Shown piece after piece: positions 26,589 through 36,617 of a stretch of DNA of 64,000 nt. The translations under genes and the position numbers were made by a program. Every line of letters starts with the position of its first letter. Position 1 is the stretch's first letter. The DNA lies in assembly GCF_013114545.1 (NCBI RefSeq), contig NZ_VTXI01000006.1:174123-238122 (forward strand). Direction: 5' to 3'. This DNA comes from Vibrio sp. RE86 (lineage in GTDB: Bacteria; Pseudomonadota; Gammaproteobacteria; Enterobacterales; Vibrionaceae). The notes beneath the pieces are model-generated. The model saw only the letters and a list, made by a program, of their open reading frames with translations, did not search any database and was not told where the DNA came from.

Positions 26589-27137
26589 TTAGCTCACTAG
26601 GGCTATCGTATGCGTGGCAAATAGATGGTTGGCGATGCTCACACGGTCATGCATTACTTTGATTGCTTGACCAAACTGAAGCGATTTGATGCCATTTAAC
26701 TCAAACTCTTCTAAACATACCGAAGCGACAAGGCTGGCACTCTCTCCTACTTCCAAAACGATAAAGTAACCTTCATTGTTTGAATTGGAGAGACGGATTA
26801 AGTCGGCTTCTTCAGGAGCATGTTCACCGTTAGATTGAGAATCGAAGAACCAGCTCTTTGGTTGAACAGGTTTATGGAAACGTTTTGCAGCGACGCAATA
26901 TAAAGCAAGTTCTGCTTGTCTAGGCTCACTCAAGCCTAATAGAGAGATTTGTTCTTTGTAACCTTGATAGGCGTATGCATCATCGACAGAAAATTCATTG
27001 ATGCCGATTGCACAATCTACGATAAGCTTTCGGCTGAGATTGGTTTTAAAAATCATCTCGTTGCCCAGGTCGAGCATTAAGTGCCCTTCTGTATCATCGT
27101 AGTACCAAGTCCATTTGTCGCTAGGTTTAAGCATCAT
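26589..27137 (-). CDS. zapC: Cell division protein ZapC
   Basis: 182 aa; two ATG codons in a row (27137 and 27134) leave one residue of doubt. LKPSDKWTWYYDDTEGHLML and DLGNEMIF, then PKSWFFDS and AIKVMHDRV, match E. coli ZapC (YcbW). ZapC binds FtsZ and promotes bundling of protofilaments at midcell. The zapC next to pyrD order is conserved in E. coli. Confidence 0.93.
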   Translation of the reverse strand: MMLKPSDKWTWYYDDTEGHLMLDLGNEMIFKTNLSRKLIVDCAIGINEFSVDDAYAYQGYKEQISLLGLSEPRQAELALYCVAAKRFHKPVQPKSWFFDSQSNGEHAPEEADLIRLSNSNNEGYFIVLEVGESASLVASVCLEEFELNGIKSLQFGQAIKVMHDRVSIANHLFATHTIALVS

Positions 27138-27224
27138 TCTTACTCTGAATTAGTTTTAACATTAATAGGTAAAACGCTTAATTACCTTTCCAAACATTAC
27201 TACGAATTTTAAAAGCTGTTTGGC

Positions 27225-27258
27225 GAAAAAAAAGAGGAAATGAAATCTCATTTCCTCT
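27225..27258 (-). terminator. Terminator after pyrD
   Basis: AGAGGAAATGA (27233-27243), loop AATC, TCATTTCCTCT (27248-27258): an 11-bp perfect stem followed on the minus strand by a T-run (A8 at 27226-27233). Confidence 0.92.
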
Positions 27259-27292
27259 TCAAATATGTCATGAAAGTTGTCACTCAAGCAAA

Positions 27293-27305
27293 GTGACAAT
27301 GTCAC
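27293..27305. promoter_or_regulatory. matS: matS site (MatP binding) downstream of pyrD
   Basis: GTGACAATGTCAC fits GTGACRNYGTCAC at all positions. It lies between the pyrD stop and its terminator, 9.5 kb from the other perfect site. Confidence 0.88.
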
Positions 27306-27329
27306 TATAAGAGTTTAAACAATCACTTA

Positions 27330-28340
27330 CTAAAGATTTTTAACAATGTCGCGAACTAGAGCTGGACCATGATAAATGAAACCAGAGTAAACTTGCACGA
27401 GTTCAGCACCCGCCATCATTTTCTCTTTTGCTGCAACATAAGAGTCTACACCACCTACCCCAATCACCGGGATTTGATCGTTAAGCTCTTCATGCAGACG
27501 ACGAACCACTTCAGTACTGCGAGATTGTACAGGTCGACCACTTAGTCCACCCGCTTCGTTGCAATGCTTCATACCTTCAACGATACTACGATCAAGAGTC
27601 GTGTTTGTAGCAATAACTGCATCTATTTTGTTTTTAAGCAATGATTCACAGATCTGCTTGATCTCGTCATCACTAAGATCGGGAGCGATCTTCAATGCAA
27701 GCGGGACATACTTACCAAACTTTTCCGCAAGTTCAGCTTGCTTGGTTTTTAGTTCTGCCAAAAGTTCGTCCAACGCTTCACCGTATTGTAGAGAGCGAAG
27801 TCCTGGAGTATTTGGAGAAGAGATGTTTACTGCAATGTAACCTGCATGTTCATAAACTTTCTCCATACAGATTATGTAGTCTTCAGCGCCCTTTTCAATT
27901 GGCGTGTCTTTGTTCTTACCGATATTAATACCAAGAACACAATCAAACTTAGCCTTCTTAACGTTCTCTACTAAGTTATCAACACCGAGGTTGTTGAACC
28001 CCATACGGTTGATGATACCTTCAGCTTCTACTAAACGGAAAAGACGAGGCTTATCATTACCTGCTTGTGGACGTGGTGTTACCGTACCGACTTCAACGAA
28101 ACCGAAGCCCATTGCGTCGAATGCTTCAATACATTCGCCATTTTTATCAAGGCCAGCAGCAAGACCTACTGGGTTACGGAATGTTAAACCCATACACTCA
28201 ACTGGACGATGAGGAAGTTGTTGACGGTAAAGAAGATCAACAGGAGTACCAGTGAAACGCTTGAAGTTTTTGATTGCAAGATCATGTGCCTTTTCGGCAT
28301 CAAGTTGGAAAAAGCCAGTTCTGGCTAGACGGTAAAGCAT
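27330..28340 (-). CDS. pyrD: Dihydroorotate dehydrogenase (quinone) PyrD
   Basis: 336 aa, class 2, matching E. coli PyrD (336). The N-terminal helices ([20 protein letters not shown]) bind the membrane; the FMN barrel follows with [26 protein letters not shown] and the catalytic-base segment [15 protein letters not shown] (Ser in class 2). It oxidises dihydroorotate to orotate with ubiquinone. GGAGG is well placed before the ATG. A partial PurR box lies ~85 bp upstream, overlapping the end of gdhB. Confidence 0.98.
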   Translation of the reverse strand: MLYRLARTGFFQLDAEKAHDLAIKNFKRFTGTPVDLLYRQQLPHRPVECMGLTFRNPVGLAAGLDKNGECIEAFDAMGFGFVEVGTVTPRPQAGNDKPRLFRLVEAEGIINRMGFNNLGVDNLVENVKKAKFDCVLGINIGKNKDTPIEKGAEDYIICMEKVYEHAGYIAVNISSPNTPGLRSLQYGEALDELLAELKTKQAELAEKFGKYVPLALKIAPDLSDDEIKQICESLLKNKIDAVIATNTTLDRSIVEGMKHCNEAGGLSGRPVQSRSTEVVRRLHEELNDQIPVIGVGGVDSYVAAKEKMMAGAELVQVYSGFIYHGPALVRDIVKNL

Positions 28341-28354
28341 TGTGCCTCCGAAAG

Positions 28355-28378
28355 AAAAAAGCCCCGTATAAACGGGGC
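28355..28378 (-). terminator. Terminator after gdhB, in the pyrD leader
   Basis: GCCCCGT (28361-28367), loop ATAA, ACGGGGC (28372-28378), followed on the minus strand by a T6 run. It lies between the gdhB stop and the pyrD start (15 bp before it), so it may also be part of the pyrD mRNA leader. Confidence 0.88.
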
Positions 28379-28416
28379 GTTATTATTCACTTATTTACCG
28401 AATAATTCAACGAAAT

Positions 28417-28432
28417 ATAGCAAACGTTTAAC
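28417..28432. promoter_or_regulatory. Partial PurR box upstream of pyrD
   Basis: The palindromic core GCAAACGTTT (28420-28429) of the PurR consensus ACGCAAACGTTTGCGT is complete, but the flanks match poorly (11 of 16 overall). E. coli pyrD is PurR-regulated. A candidate promoter, TTGAAT-17 bp-AATAAT, follows it on the minus strand. Confidence 0.45.
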
Positions 28433-31400
28433 TATTAGCAGTGCAGTTCAAGTTCAGCAATACCAACTCTCTTAGAGCCACTGAGAATTTCGCAAATTCA
28501 TGCACTGAACCAACTTTAAATTCGTTGAGGATATTTTCCCAACGGTGCAGTGACACTTCGTTTGTTGCAATCCAATCTTCAAGTGCTTGCATGACATCTA
28601 ACGACTCAGCTGTACAGCCGCAGCTTAGTACTTGACCCGTTAGCTGACGTTGCTGCCAATCAAGATCTTCACGGAACGCTGCTCTAGCTAGAGCTTGCCA
28701 GTTGTTGTCTACCGCTTGGCTATTGATTTGTTTCAAGAACCAGTGCAGTGACAAACGATCACCCAAGTTGTAATACAATTTAGCCGTTTGTTCGACGGTT
28801 TTGCCTTTTTCACGAGCCACTGTGGATATATCCAGTACTGAGTAAAGGCTAGACAGACGAGCCACATAACTAGCGACTTCTGCATTTACGCCCTGCTCAA
28901 TCCAGGCATCAGCCATCTCGTTGTGCTCTTCGACTTCTGAAGGAACCAACATATCGTCTAAGTTAGCTTTGATGGTCTCAACGTCTTCTTGGTACAGTTC
29001 AATGAGCGAGTTAACACACTGACGACCAGTACGGTTACGCAGCAACCAACGTGATAGACGACGAAGTGTACGGCGTACATAGAAGATCATGTCATATTGT
29101 GCGTCGGTTGGTGCTTCATTATCTAATGCACGGATATCTTCTAATACTTTTCCTAAGCCAAAGATTTCTCTTGCCGCTGCGTATGCATTTGCGATATCAA
29201 CAACATTTGCTCCCGTCTCTTCTTGAAGACGAGTAACGAAGTTACACCCCATTTCGTTAACCATTTGGTTAGCTAGCGCTGTCGCGATGATCTCTGCGCG
29301 CAGTGGATGGTTATCCATTTGCTCAGAATAGTTACGGCGTAACTCAGTTGGGAAGTAATTAACCAGAAGCTGAGCGTGGAAATCATCTTTAGCAATGTCT
29401 TCGTGGACAAGCTCTTCTTTCAGAACCATCTTGCCGTAAGCAACAAGAACAGAAAGTTCTGGTCGAGTCAGCGCCATACCCTGTTTCTCACGTTCAAGAA
29501 GCGTTTCGTCATCAGGAATGTACTCAAGTGCACGATCCAAATGGCCGGCCTTTTCCATAGTGTGAATGAAACGAATTTGTTCTTTTACAAGAGATGTGCC
29601 TTGACGCTCAGTTACCGAGATAGATTCAGATTGACAGTAAGCATCGTCTAGTACGATTTCACCCACTTCATCTTCCATTGACTCGAGGATCTTATTACGT
29701 TGCTTAACAGTAAGATCGCCATTGGTCACTAAACCATTTAGGAAGATCTTAATGTTTACTTCGTTATCCGAACAGTCAACACCACCTACGTTATCAACGA
29801 AGTCGGTATTTACGCGACCGCCGGTTAGGCCATACTCAATACGACCCAATTGAGTCATACCTAAGTTACCGCCTTCACCAACGACTTTCGCTTTAAGGTC
29901 ACGTCCATCAATACGAAGTACATCGTTTGCGCGGTCACCCACATCAGTGTGTGTTTCCGTTGATGCCTTAACATAAGTACCGATACCACCATTCCAAAGC
30001 AGATCCACTTCCATAGAAAGGATCATTTTAATCAGATCATTTGGTGCCATTGATGCTTTCTTAGTGCCAAGCATCTTTTGAATTTCAGGTGTCAACGAGA
30101 TTGATTTCGCACGACGAGAGAAAATACCGCCGCCTTTAGAAATCAGTTCTGCGTTGTAATCTTCCCAGCTTGAACGAGGAAGGTTAAATAGGCGATTACG
30201 TTCTTCCCAGCTCGATGCAGATTCTGGATTCGGGTCGATGAAGATGTGCATGTGGTTAAATGCAGCTTGTAAGCGAATGTGCTTCGATAGCAACATACCG
30301 TTACCAAATACATCCCCTGCCATATCGCCAACACCAATTGCGGTGAAGTCCGTCGTTTGACAGTTGATACCCATCTCACGGAAGTGACGTTTAACCGACT
30401 CCCAACCACCTTTCGCAGTAATACCCATTGCTTTGTGGTCGTAACCGTTAGAACCACCTGAAGCAAACGCATCACCTAGCCAGAAGTTGTACTCTTCTGA
30501 CACAGAGTTCGCTAAGTCAGAGAACGTTGCTGTCCCTTTGTCTGCGGCAACAACCAAGTACGGATCGTCTTCATCATGACGAACCACATTCACTGGGTGA
30601 GCAACTTCACCATCAACAATGTTGTCTGAAACGTCAAGTAGCGCTCGGATAAAGCGTTTGTAACAACGTTGACCTTCCGCAAAGATTTCATCACGTCCGC
30701 TGAGTGTTGGCTGCTTCTTACAAACAAAACCACCTTTCGCACCCACTGGTACGATAACGGTATTCTTAACTTGCTGTGCTTTAACAAGACCGAGAATTTC
30801 TGTACGGAAATCTTCTTGACGGTCAGACCAACGTAAGCCGCCACGAGCAACTTTACCACCACGTAAGTGTACACCCTCGATATCTGGTGCATACACGAAG
30901 ATTTCGAACGCAGGTACAGGTTGTGGGATCTCTGGGATATCGCTTGGTTTCATCTTCAAAGATAACCAAGGCTTAGGTTGCTTGTTCGCATCAACCTGGT
31001 AGTAGTTGGTACGAAGTGTCGCAGTGATCATTTCAATATAGCGACGAATGATACGATCATCATCCAAGCTTTCTACATGATCTAATTGTTCAGTTAGTTT
31101 AGCGATAAGATCGTTCTGACCTTTTTCGCTGCCTTTATGTTTCGGTTCGAAACGTTTGGTAAATAGCTCCACCAGCCCTTTTGCTAAATGTGGGTAATGG
31201 CTTAATGTATCTTCGATGTACTGTTGACTGAATGGGAAGCCAACTTGGCGCATGTAACGCGCATAGGCACGAAGAATTGAAATCTCACGACCCGTTAGAG
31301 ATGCTCCTAGCACCAAGCGGTTAAAGCCATCACTCTCTAATTCACCAGCCCAAATTGCCGCGAATGCTTGTTGGAATCGATCGCGCGCTTCGCGAAGATC

Positions 31401-33269
31401 AACAGTTGTCTCGCTCTTATGAAGCATTGAGAAGTCTAAGATCCAATAAACTTGGCCGTTAGCTTTACGAACTTCGTAAGGTGATTCTCCGATAACACGC
31501 AAGCCCAAGTTTTCAAGCATAGGCATCACATCAGAAAGGTGGATTGGCTCGTCGCGATGATAAAGCTTCAATCTTACTGATTTAGAGTCTGCCCCTAATT
31601 CTTGTGGGCGGTAGAAAAGCATACCAAGCTTGTTGTCATCACTTAGCTTTTCTAGACGTTCAATATCTGCAACCGCTGAACCAGGAAGAACATCTTCTTT
31701 GTATGAGCGAGGGAAAGCACGCAGATAATCTTTTGCGACAGGTAGGCCTTTGCTTTCACCAAAGTTTGCAACGATCGCTTCTGATAAACGATCATCCCAA
31801 GTTGAAGATGCTTCCATTAAGTTTTGCTCAATCGTTTTAACGTCTACGTCCATATTGTTGTTATCAACACGAACTATGTAATGTGTACGAGCTAGTGGGC
31901 TTTCAGAGAAGTAAGTCGTGAATTCTACTTCTTGCTCACAGCCAAAGTACTGCTTAAGGATTCGTTGAGTCTGGCGACGCAGCTCTGTGTTGTAACGATC
32001 TTTAGTGACGTAAACCATACAGCTAAAGAAACGACCAAACGGGTCTTTACGCACAAACAGGCGTAATAGATCGCGGTCTTGCATCTGCACAACGCCCATG
32101 CCCACTTCAAGCAACTCTTCTTCCTTTGCTTGCAGTAGTTCGTCACGAGGGTAGTTTTCTAAAATGTTGTGAAGTGCTTTGTAAGAGTATGAGCCTTCGC
32201 GGTATCGACTTGCATCCAGAATACGTTCTACTTTCTCACGAATCAGTGGGATACTTTCAACACTTTGGTTGTAAACCGCAGAGGTATAAAGACCAGTAAA
32301 ACGGTGCTCACCGATAACTTTACCGTTCTCATCAAACTTTTTAATGCCAATGTAATCTGTATACGCGGGTCTGTGGATACGTGATGCACGGTTGCCTTTC
32401 GTGACAATAAGAAGGAAAGGTTTCTTCGCTTCTAAACGAGCAGAATCTGGAAAGTCAGATAGTTTAACCGTTCTAACTCGATCGCGGTTCGCAAACAGAC
32501 CTAGCCCTTTATCAGCTGTCGGTCGAAGTTCAGTATCGCCATCAACAGAAACAAGGTCATATTCTTTGTAACCCATGAACGTGAAGTTGTGATTGCCCAA
32601 CCAACGTAAGAATTCTATCGACTCATCGTAACGATCACGTTGGATCTCAATTTTTCCTTGCTGAGCTTCAACTCGGCCAGTGACTTCTTCAAGTTTTTCT
32701 ACCATCAGTAACCAATCTTGAACCACTAGACCCGTATCGGTCAGAATGCTCAATAGCTCTGATTTAAGTGAAGTCATCTCTTCCTTATTACTTAGGCGAT
32801 CGACTTCGATGTGGAATAGTGATTGAAGCGCACCGTCCCCTTCATTGATGCTAGTGATCTCACCCTTTGCCGTACGCGAAATCTGTGTTGGGCCATGCAG
32901 CATTAAGTGCGATGCAAGATCCAATCGGCTAAGCGCCATTTTCACAGAATCAACGAGGAATGGGCCATCTGGGACAACGATTTCAACAATCGTATGGGTA
33001 GACTGCCAACCTTGGCGGCTTACGGTAGGGTTAAATACTCGAACTGAGATTTCGTCGGCTTTCTTTTCGTTAATATGGTGCCAAAGTGAAACCACTGCGC
33101 CATAAAGATCGGATTCGTTTCGTTCGACTAAATCGTCTTGAGAAATATTGCTGAACAGGTGCTGAGCAAGTTGGGTGACTAAGGGTTGATGAGCAAGCTC
33201 GAGTTTGTCTTGAATAAGCTTATATACTTTTTCAAGCAGAACCGGCATCAGTGTTTCACGCGCGGTCAT
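28428..33269 (-). CDS. gdhB: NAD-dependent glutamate dehydrogenase, large (180-kDa) type
   Basis: 1613 aa from the ATG at 33269, which has GGAG at proper distance; an in-frame ATG five codons upstream does not. It converts L-glutamate to 2-oxoglutarate and ammonia with NAD. The long N-terminal half carries ACT-like regulatory segments. The catalytic domain contains GGLRWSDRQEDFRTEILGLV, the lysine-bearing VPVGAKGGFVCKK and the Rossmann segment KVVGEGGNLGMTQLGR. The gene is followed by a strong terminator. Confidence 0.95.
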   Translation of the reverse strand: MTARETLMPVLLEKVYKLIQDKLELAHQPLVTQLAQHLFSNISQDDLVERNESDLYGAVVSLWHHINEKKADEISVRVFNPTVSRQGWQSTHTIVEIVVPDGPFLVDSVKMALSRLDLASHLMLHGPTQISRTAKGEITSINEGDGALQSLFHIEVDRLSNKEEMTSLKSELLSILTDTGLVVQDWLLMVEKLEEVTGRVEAQQGKIEIQRDRYDESIEFLRWLGNHNFTFMGYKEYDLVSVDGDTELRPTADKGLGLFANRDRVRTVKLSDFPDSARLEAKKPFLLIVTKGNRASRIHRPAYTDYIGIKKFDENGKVIGEHRFTGLYTSAVYNQSVESIPLIREKVERILDASRYREGSYSYKALHNILENYPRDELLQAKEEELLEVGMGVVQMQDRDLLRLFVRKDPFGRFFSCMVYVTKDRYNTELRRQTQRILKQYFGCEQEVEFTTYFSESPLARTHYIVRVDNNNMDVDVKTIEQNLMEASSTWDDRLSEAIVANFGESKGLPVAKDYLRAFPRSYKEDVLPGSAVADIERLEKLSDDNKLGMLFYRPQELGADSKSVRLKLYHRDEPIHLSDVMPMLENLGLRVIGESPYEVRKANGQVYWILDFSMLHKSETTVDLREARDRFQQAFAAIWAGELESDGFNRLVLGASLTGREISILRAYARYMRQVGFPFSQQYIEDTLSHYPHLAKGLVELFTKRFEPKHKGSEKGQNDLIAKLTEQLDHVESLDDDRIIRRYIEMITATLRTNYYQVDANKQPKPWLSLKMKPSDIPEIPQPVPAFEIFVYAPDIEGVHLRGGKVARGGLRWSDRQEDFRTEILGLVKAQQVKNTVIVPVGAKGGFVCKKQPTLSGRDEIFAEGQRCYKRFIRALLDVSDNIVDGEVAHPVNVVRHDEDDPYLVVAADKGTATFSDLANSVSEEYNFWLGDAFASGGSNGYDHKAMGITAKGGWESVKRHFREMGINCQTTDFTAIGVGDMAGDVFGNGMLLSKHIRLQAAFNHMHIFIDPNPESASSWEERNRLFNLPRSSWEDYNAELISKGGGIFSRRAKSISLTPEIQKMLGTKKASMAPNDLIKMILSMEVDLLWNGGIGTYVKASTETHTDVGDRANDVLRIDGRDLKAKVVGEGGNLGMTQLGRIEYGLTGGRVNTDFVDNVGGVDCSDNEVNIKIFLNGLVTNGDLTVKQRNKILESMEDEVGEIVLDDAYCQSESISVTERQGTSLVKEQIRFIHTMEKAGHLDRALEYIPDDETLLEREKQGMALTRPELSVLVAYGKMVLKEELVHEDIAKDDFHAQLLVNYFPTELRRNYSEQMDNHPLRAEIIATALANQMVNEMGCNFVTRLQEETGANVVDIANAYAAAREIFGLGKVLEDIRALDNEAPTDAQYDMIFYVRRTLRRLSRWLLRNRTGRQCVNSLIELYQEDVETIKANLDDMLVPSEVEEHNEMADAWIEQGVNAEVASYVARLSSLYSVLDISTVAREKGKTVEQTAKLYYNLGDRLSLHWFLKQINSQAVDNNWQALARAAFREDLDWQQRQLTGQVLSCGCTAESLDVMQALEDWIATNEVSLHRWENILNEFKVGSVHEFAKFSVALRELVLLNLNCTANS

Positions 33270-33456
33270 AATCACACTCCACAATTAGAATTGTATGTTT
33301 TTTGGGGGTTGTTGTAAGCATAGTGCTTAACACGGGTAATGCCGCTTTATTGTAAAAGCTTTATTGATAAATAGTTAATTGTTTTGGGAGTGGTACGAGG
33401 TGAAATGTTCGAGAATGTGATTAAGGTTCTATTTAAACTTCTATAAAATCAGTTGC

Positions 33457-33675
33457 TCACAGAAGTTCTAACTTTATAAACTTATTATTTTGGTCAGTTG
33501 TTAGTCTAAAGCGCCCTTTTAGCCCGATTTGACTAAGAAAAGGCCTAAATCTTGTGGCGGGTAATTGAAGCCTTAAGCCATTTTCTGTCACAACTAAAAC
33601 GTTGCTTGCCGCACCACTATAATGGGCAAGAAAATGTTGGTAAGAGATGTTTAAGCTAAAGTGGTAGTGATTCAT
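33457..33675 (-). CDS. DUF2835 family protein
   Basis: 72 aa. MNHYHFSLNISYQHFLAHYS, then GAASNVLVVTENGLRLQLPA and RFRPFLSQIGLKGRFRL match the small DUF2835 family of gammaproteobacteria, which has no known function. It has no signal peptide and no membrane segment. It lies between pepN and gdhB, all on the minus strand. Confidence 0.82.
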   Translation of the reverse strand: MNHYHFSLNISYQHFLAHYSGAASNVLVVTENGLRLQLPATRFRPFLSQIGLKGRFRLTTDQNNKFIKLELL

Positions 33676-33767
33676 AATTGGCTAAAAAAGTAACGTTGTT
33701 ATGGGACAAACTAAAATACTGTATAGATAAACAGTAGTGCGTGATAGCACTACTGTTTTATACCTGA

Positions 33768-36374
33768 TTAAGACTCTAACGCTTTGGTTACTTTTTCAAA
33801 CAGGTCTTTTGCTAAGTTATCCATTGATTGAAGCGTTTCAAGTTCTGCTTTGATCAATGCTTGACGCTCATCATCATATTTGCGGAACTTCAATAGCGGG
33901 TCAATCAAACGTGACGCAACTTGCGGATTGCTGCTGTTCAATTCACGAAGAATCTCGCCAGCAAACTTGTAGCCCTCGCCTGTCTTAGCATGGAAATGTA
34001 CCGGGTTCATGTTAAGGAATGAACCAATCAGGCTGCGAGTTCGGTTAGGGTTCTTCAAGCTGAACGCTTCATGATTCATCGTCTGCTTGATAACATCCAA
34101 TACGTTTTCAGCTGGGTTCGTACCTTGTAGCGCAAACCACTTGTCCATTACAAGACCATCATGCTTCCACTTGTTGCTGTAATCACTCATTAGTGACTCA
34201 CGGCATGACAGCTTAGCACTATTGGCTGCACTCATCGCCGCAATCGTGTCGGTCATGTTGTTTGCTTCAGCGTACTGAGCTTTTACAAGTTCATCACCCT
34301 GCTCTGTGTAGGCAAGGAAGCTCAATGCCGTGTTGCGCAGAGAACGTTGGCCAATCGCAGCATGTTCAATGGTGTACTCTGATTGTTTAGAACTGTGGTA
34401 AATCGCGCTTAGCTCATCGGCCAGTTCAGTAGCGAAAATGACTTTGATTGATTTCAGTACTTTCGCGACAGCATCAACGTCAACTTGTTTGTACCAACCC
34501 GAAACTTCATTGAAACTTGGTAGAGACAGTACTTCCGCGATAAATGCTGGCTCAAGATCTTGTGATAACAACACGCCTCTGAATGCATCGATCACTGCAT
34601 CTGATAACTCAACCTTCTTACCTGCCTGAACATTCTCGACATTGGTACGGATGTATTTAGCAAGCAGCATCTGGCCGGCATCCCAACGCGCAAACTCGTT
34701 ACGTGCGTGTACCATTAAGAACATCAACTCTTCATCACTATATTCGTATTCGAGTTTTACAGGCGCGGAGAACTCGCGAAGTAGCGACGGTACTGGTTGC
34801 TCGGTAACGCCCTCAAAAACAAATGTCTGTTTTGCTTGAGTAACATTCAATACATTACCGATACGCTCACCGTCACAGCGTAACTCAATCACGTCACCAT
34901 TTTGTGCGTATAACTCGACATCGAATGGAATATGAAGAGGCTGTTTGTCAGCTTGGTCTTGAGTTGGTTCCGTTGACTGATCCACCGTAAGTGAATAAGT
35001 TTGCGCACTCGCATCAAACTCACTTGACACCTTAACCGTGGGTGTACCTGATTGGCTGTACCATAGGCGGAATTGCTTAAGGTCAACGCCACTTGCATCT
35101 TCCATCGCCACAACGAAATCTTCACACGTTGCTGCCGTGCCATCATGACGCTCAAAGTAGAGTTTCATCCCCGCTTGAAAACCTTCCTCACCAAGCAGTG
35201 TGTGCATCATACGGATCACTTCACTGCCTTTTTCGTACACCGTCAGTGTGTAGAAGTTGTTCATTTCAATCACTTGTTCAGGTCGAATTGGATGCGACAT
35301 TGGACTTGCATCTTCTGCGAACTGAGGACCACGAATAATACGAACATTGTTGATACGGTTAACCGCTCGAGAGCCAAGATCGGAAGAGAACTCTTGGTCA
35401 CGGAAAACTGTTAAGCCCTCTTTCAAACTAAGCTGGAACCAATCGCGACAAGTCACGCGGTTGCCCGTCCAGTTATGGAAGTACTCATGACCAATCACTG
35501 CTTCAATACCTAGATAGTCGGTATCGGTAGCTGTTTTTTCATTTGCCAGAACGAACTTAGAATTGAAGATGTTCAAGCCTTTGTTTTCCATCGCCCCCAT
35601 ATTGAAAAAATCTACGGCGACGATCATGTAGATATCAAGGTCGTACTCAAGACCAAAACGCTCTTCATCCCATTTCATTGAGTTGATTAACGAGGTCATC
35701 GCGTGTGGCGCTCGGTCAAGGTTACCCTTATCTACAAAAATTTCTAACTCTACGTTGCGACCAGACTTTGTCGTGTAGTTGTCACGCAGTACATCAAAGT
35801 CACCAGCAACTAGAGCAAATAAGTAAGCTGGTTTTGGATGTGGGTCTTGCCACTGCACCCAATGGCGGCCGCCTTCTAGGTCACCTTCTGCAACACGGTT
35901 ACCATTACTTAGCAGGAACGGATACTCAGCTTTGTCAGCGATCACTTTAGTGGTGTACTTCGCTAGTACATCTGGGCGATCCATATAGTAAGTGATGCGA
36001 CGGAAGCCTTCCGCTTCACATTGAGTACAGAATGCGCCGCCTGATTTGTATAAACCTTCTAGCGCGGTGTTTGCTTCAGGATCAATCAGCGTCACAAGTG
36101 TAAGCTCAAACTGCTCAGGTAGCTGGTGGATTTCTAGCGCACCCTCCACTTCTTCGTATGCTGTCCAAGCGGCACCATTCACCATGATGCTTTGAAGTTT
36201 AAGATCATCACCCTCTAAGTGAAGTGTCGTGCTATCTGCAAGTTGTTTTACGTTGGAAACCGCAGTCACGGTCGTATCGTTATCAAATAGATCAAACGTT
36301 AAGTCGATATCAGTAATTGTGTGTGATGGTGATTGATAATCTTTACGATATTTGGCTTGAGGAGTCTGAGCCAT
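33768..36374 (-). CDS. pepN: Aminopeptidase N
   Basis: 868 aa from the ATG at 36374 (E. coli 870), with AAGGA upstream; the frame extends 32 codons further but that part lacks family features. This M1 zinc aminopeptidase is the main cytosolic alanyl aminopeptidase. Visible motifs are the substrate N-terminus recognition MGAMENKG and the zinc site IGHEYFHNWTG (HExxH near residue 295), with the third ligand Glu downstream in LKEGLTVFRDQ. A C-terminal helical domain follows. Confidence 0.97.
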   Translation of the reverse strand: MAQTPQAKYRKDYQSPSHTITDIDLTFDLFDNDTTVTAVSNVKQLADSTTLHLEGDDLKLQSIMVNGAAWTAYEEVEGALEIHQLPEQFELTLVTLIDPEANTALEGLYKSGGAFCTQCEAEGFRRITYYMDRPDVLAKYTTKVIADKAEYPFLLSNGNRVAEGDLEGGRHWVQWQDPHPKPAYLFALVAGDFDVLRDNYTTKSGRNVELEIFVDKGNLDRAPHAMTSLINSMKWDEERFGLEYDLDIYMIVAVDFFNMGAMENKGLNIFNSKFVLANEKTATDTDYLGIEAVIGHEYFHNWTGNRVTCRDWFQLSLKEGLTVFRDQEFSSDLGSRAVNRINNVRIIRGPQFAEDASPMSHPIRPEQVIEMNNFYTLTVYEKGSEVIRMMHTLLGEEGFQAGMKLYFERHDGTAATCEDFVVAMEDASGVDLKQFRLWYSQSGTPTVKVSSEFDASAQTYSLTVDQSTEPTQDQADKQPLHIPFDVELYAQNGDVIELRCDGERIGNVLNVTQAKQTFVFEGVTEQPVPSLLREFSAPVKLEYEYSDEELMFLMVHARNEFARWDAGQMLLAKYIRTNVENVQAGKKVELSDAVIDAFRGVLLSQDLEPAFIAEVLSLPSFNEVSGWYKQVDVDAVAKVLKSIKVIFATELADELSAIYHSSKQSEYTIEHAAIGQRSLRNTALSFLAYTEQGDELVKAQYAEANNMTDTIAAMSAANSAKLSCRESLMSDYSNKWKHDGLVMDKWFALQGTNPAENVLDVIKQTMNHEAFSLKNPNRTRSLIGSFLNMNPVHFHAKTGEGYKFAGEILRELNSSNPQVASRLIDPLLKFRKYDDERQALIKAELETLQSMDNLAKDLFEKVTKALES

Positions 36375-36506
36375 GTCTAAGTCCTTCTGACTGAATTCAT
36401 TGGAAGAGATGACCAACAAAAAGGTTGATCTATTTTGATTCGGTTTATGAATAGTGTCTGATGACACCAACCGTCAATGTTGCGTGATAGCTTACAACTC
36501 TCCATT

Positions 36507-36546
36507 AAAAAAAACGAGGCTCTGTTAAGAAATACCTCGTTTTTTG
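36507..36546 (-). terminator. Terminator before pepN (after the 36618 gene)
   Basis: AAAACGAGG (36511-36519), 15-nt loop, CCTCGTTTT (36535-36543) with A/T runs on both flanks. It can end transcription in either direction and separates the 36618 gene from pepN. Confidence 0.8.
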
Positions 36547-36617
36547 TCTGATGTTGGTGTCGTATTCAAACTATTTGTCTAGATAACAATCTAGCATCAC
36601 ACTATTCTACCAATGAA

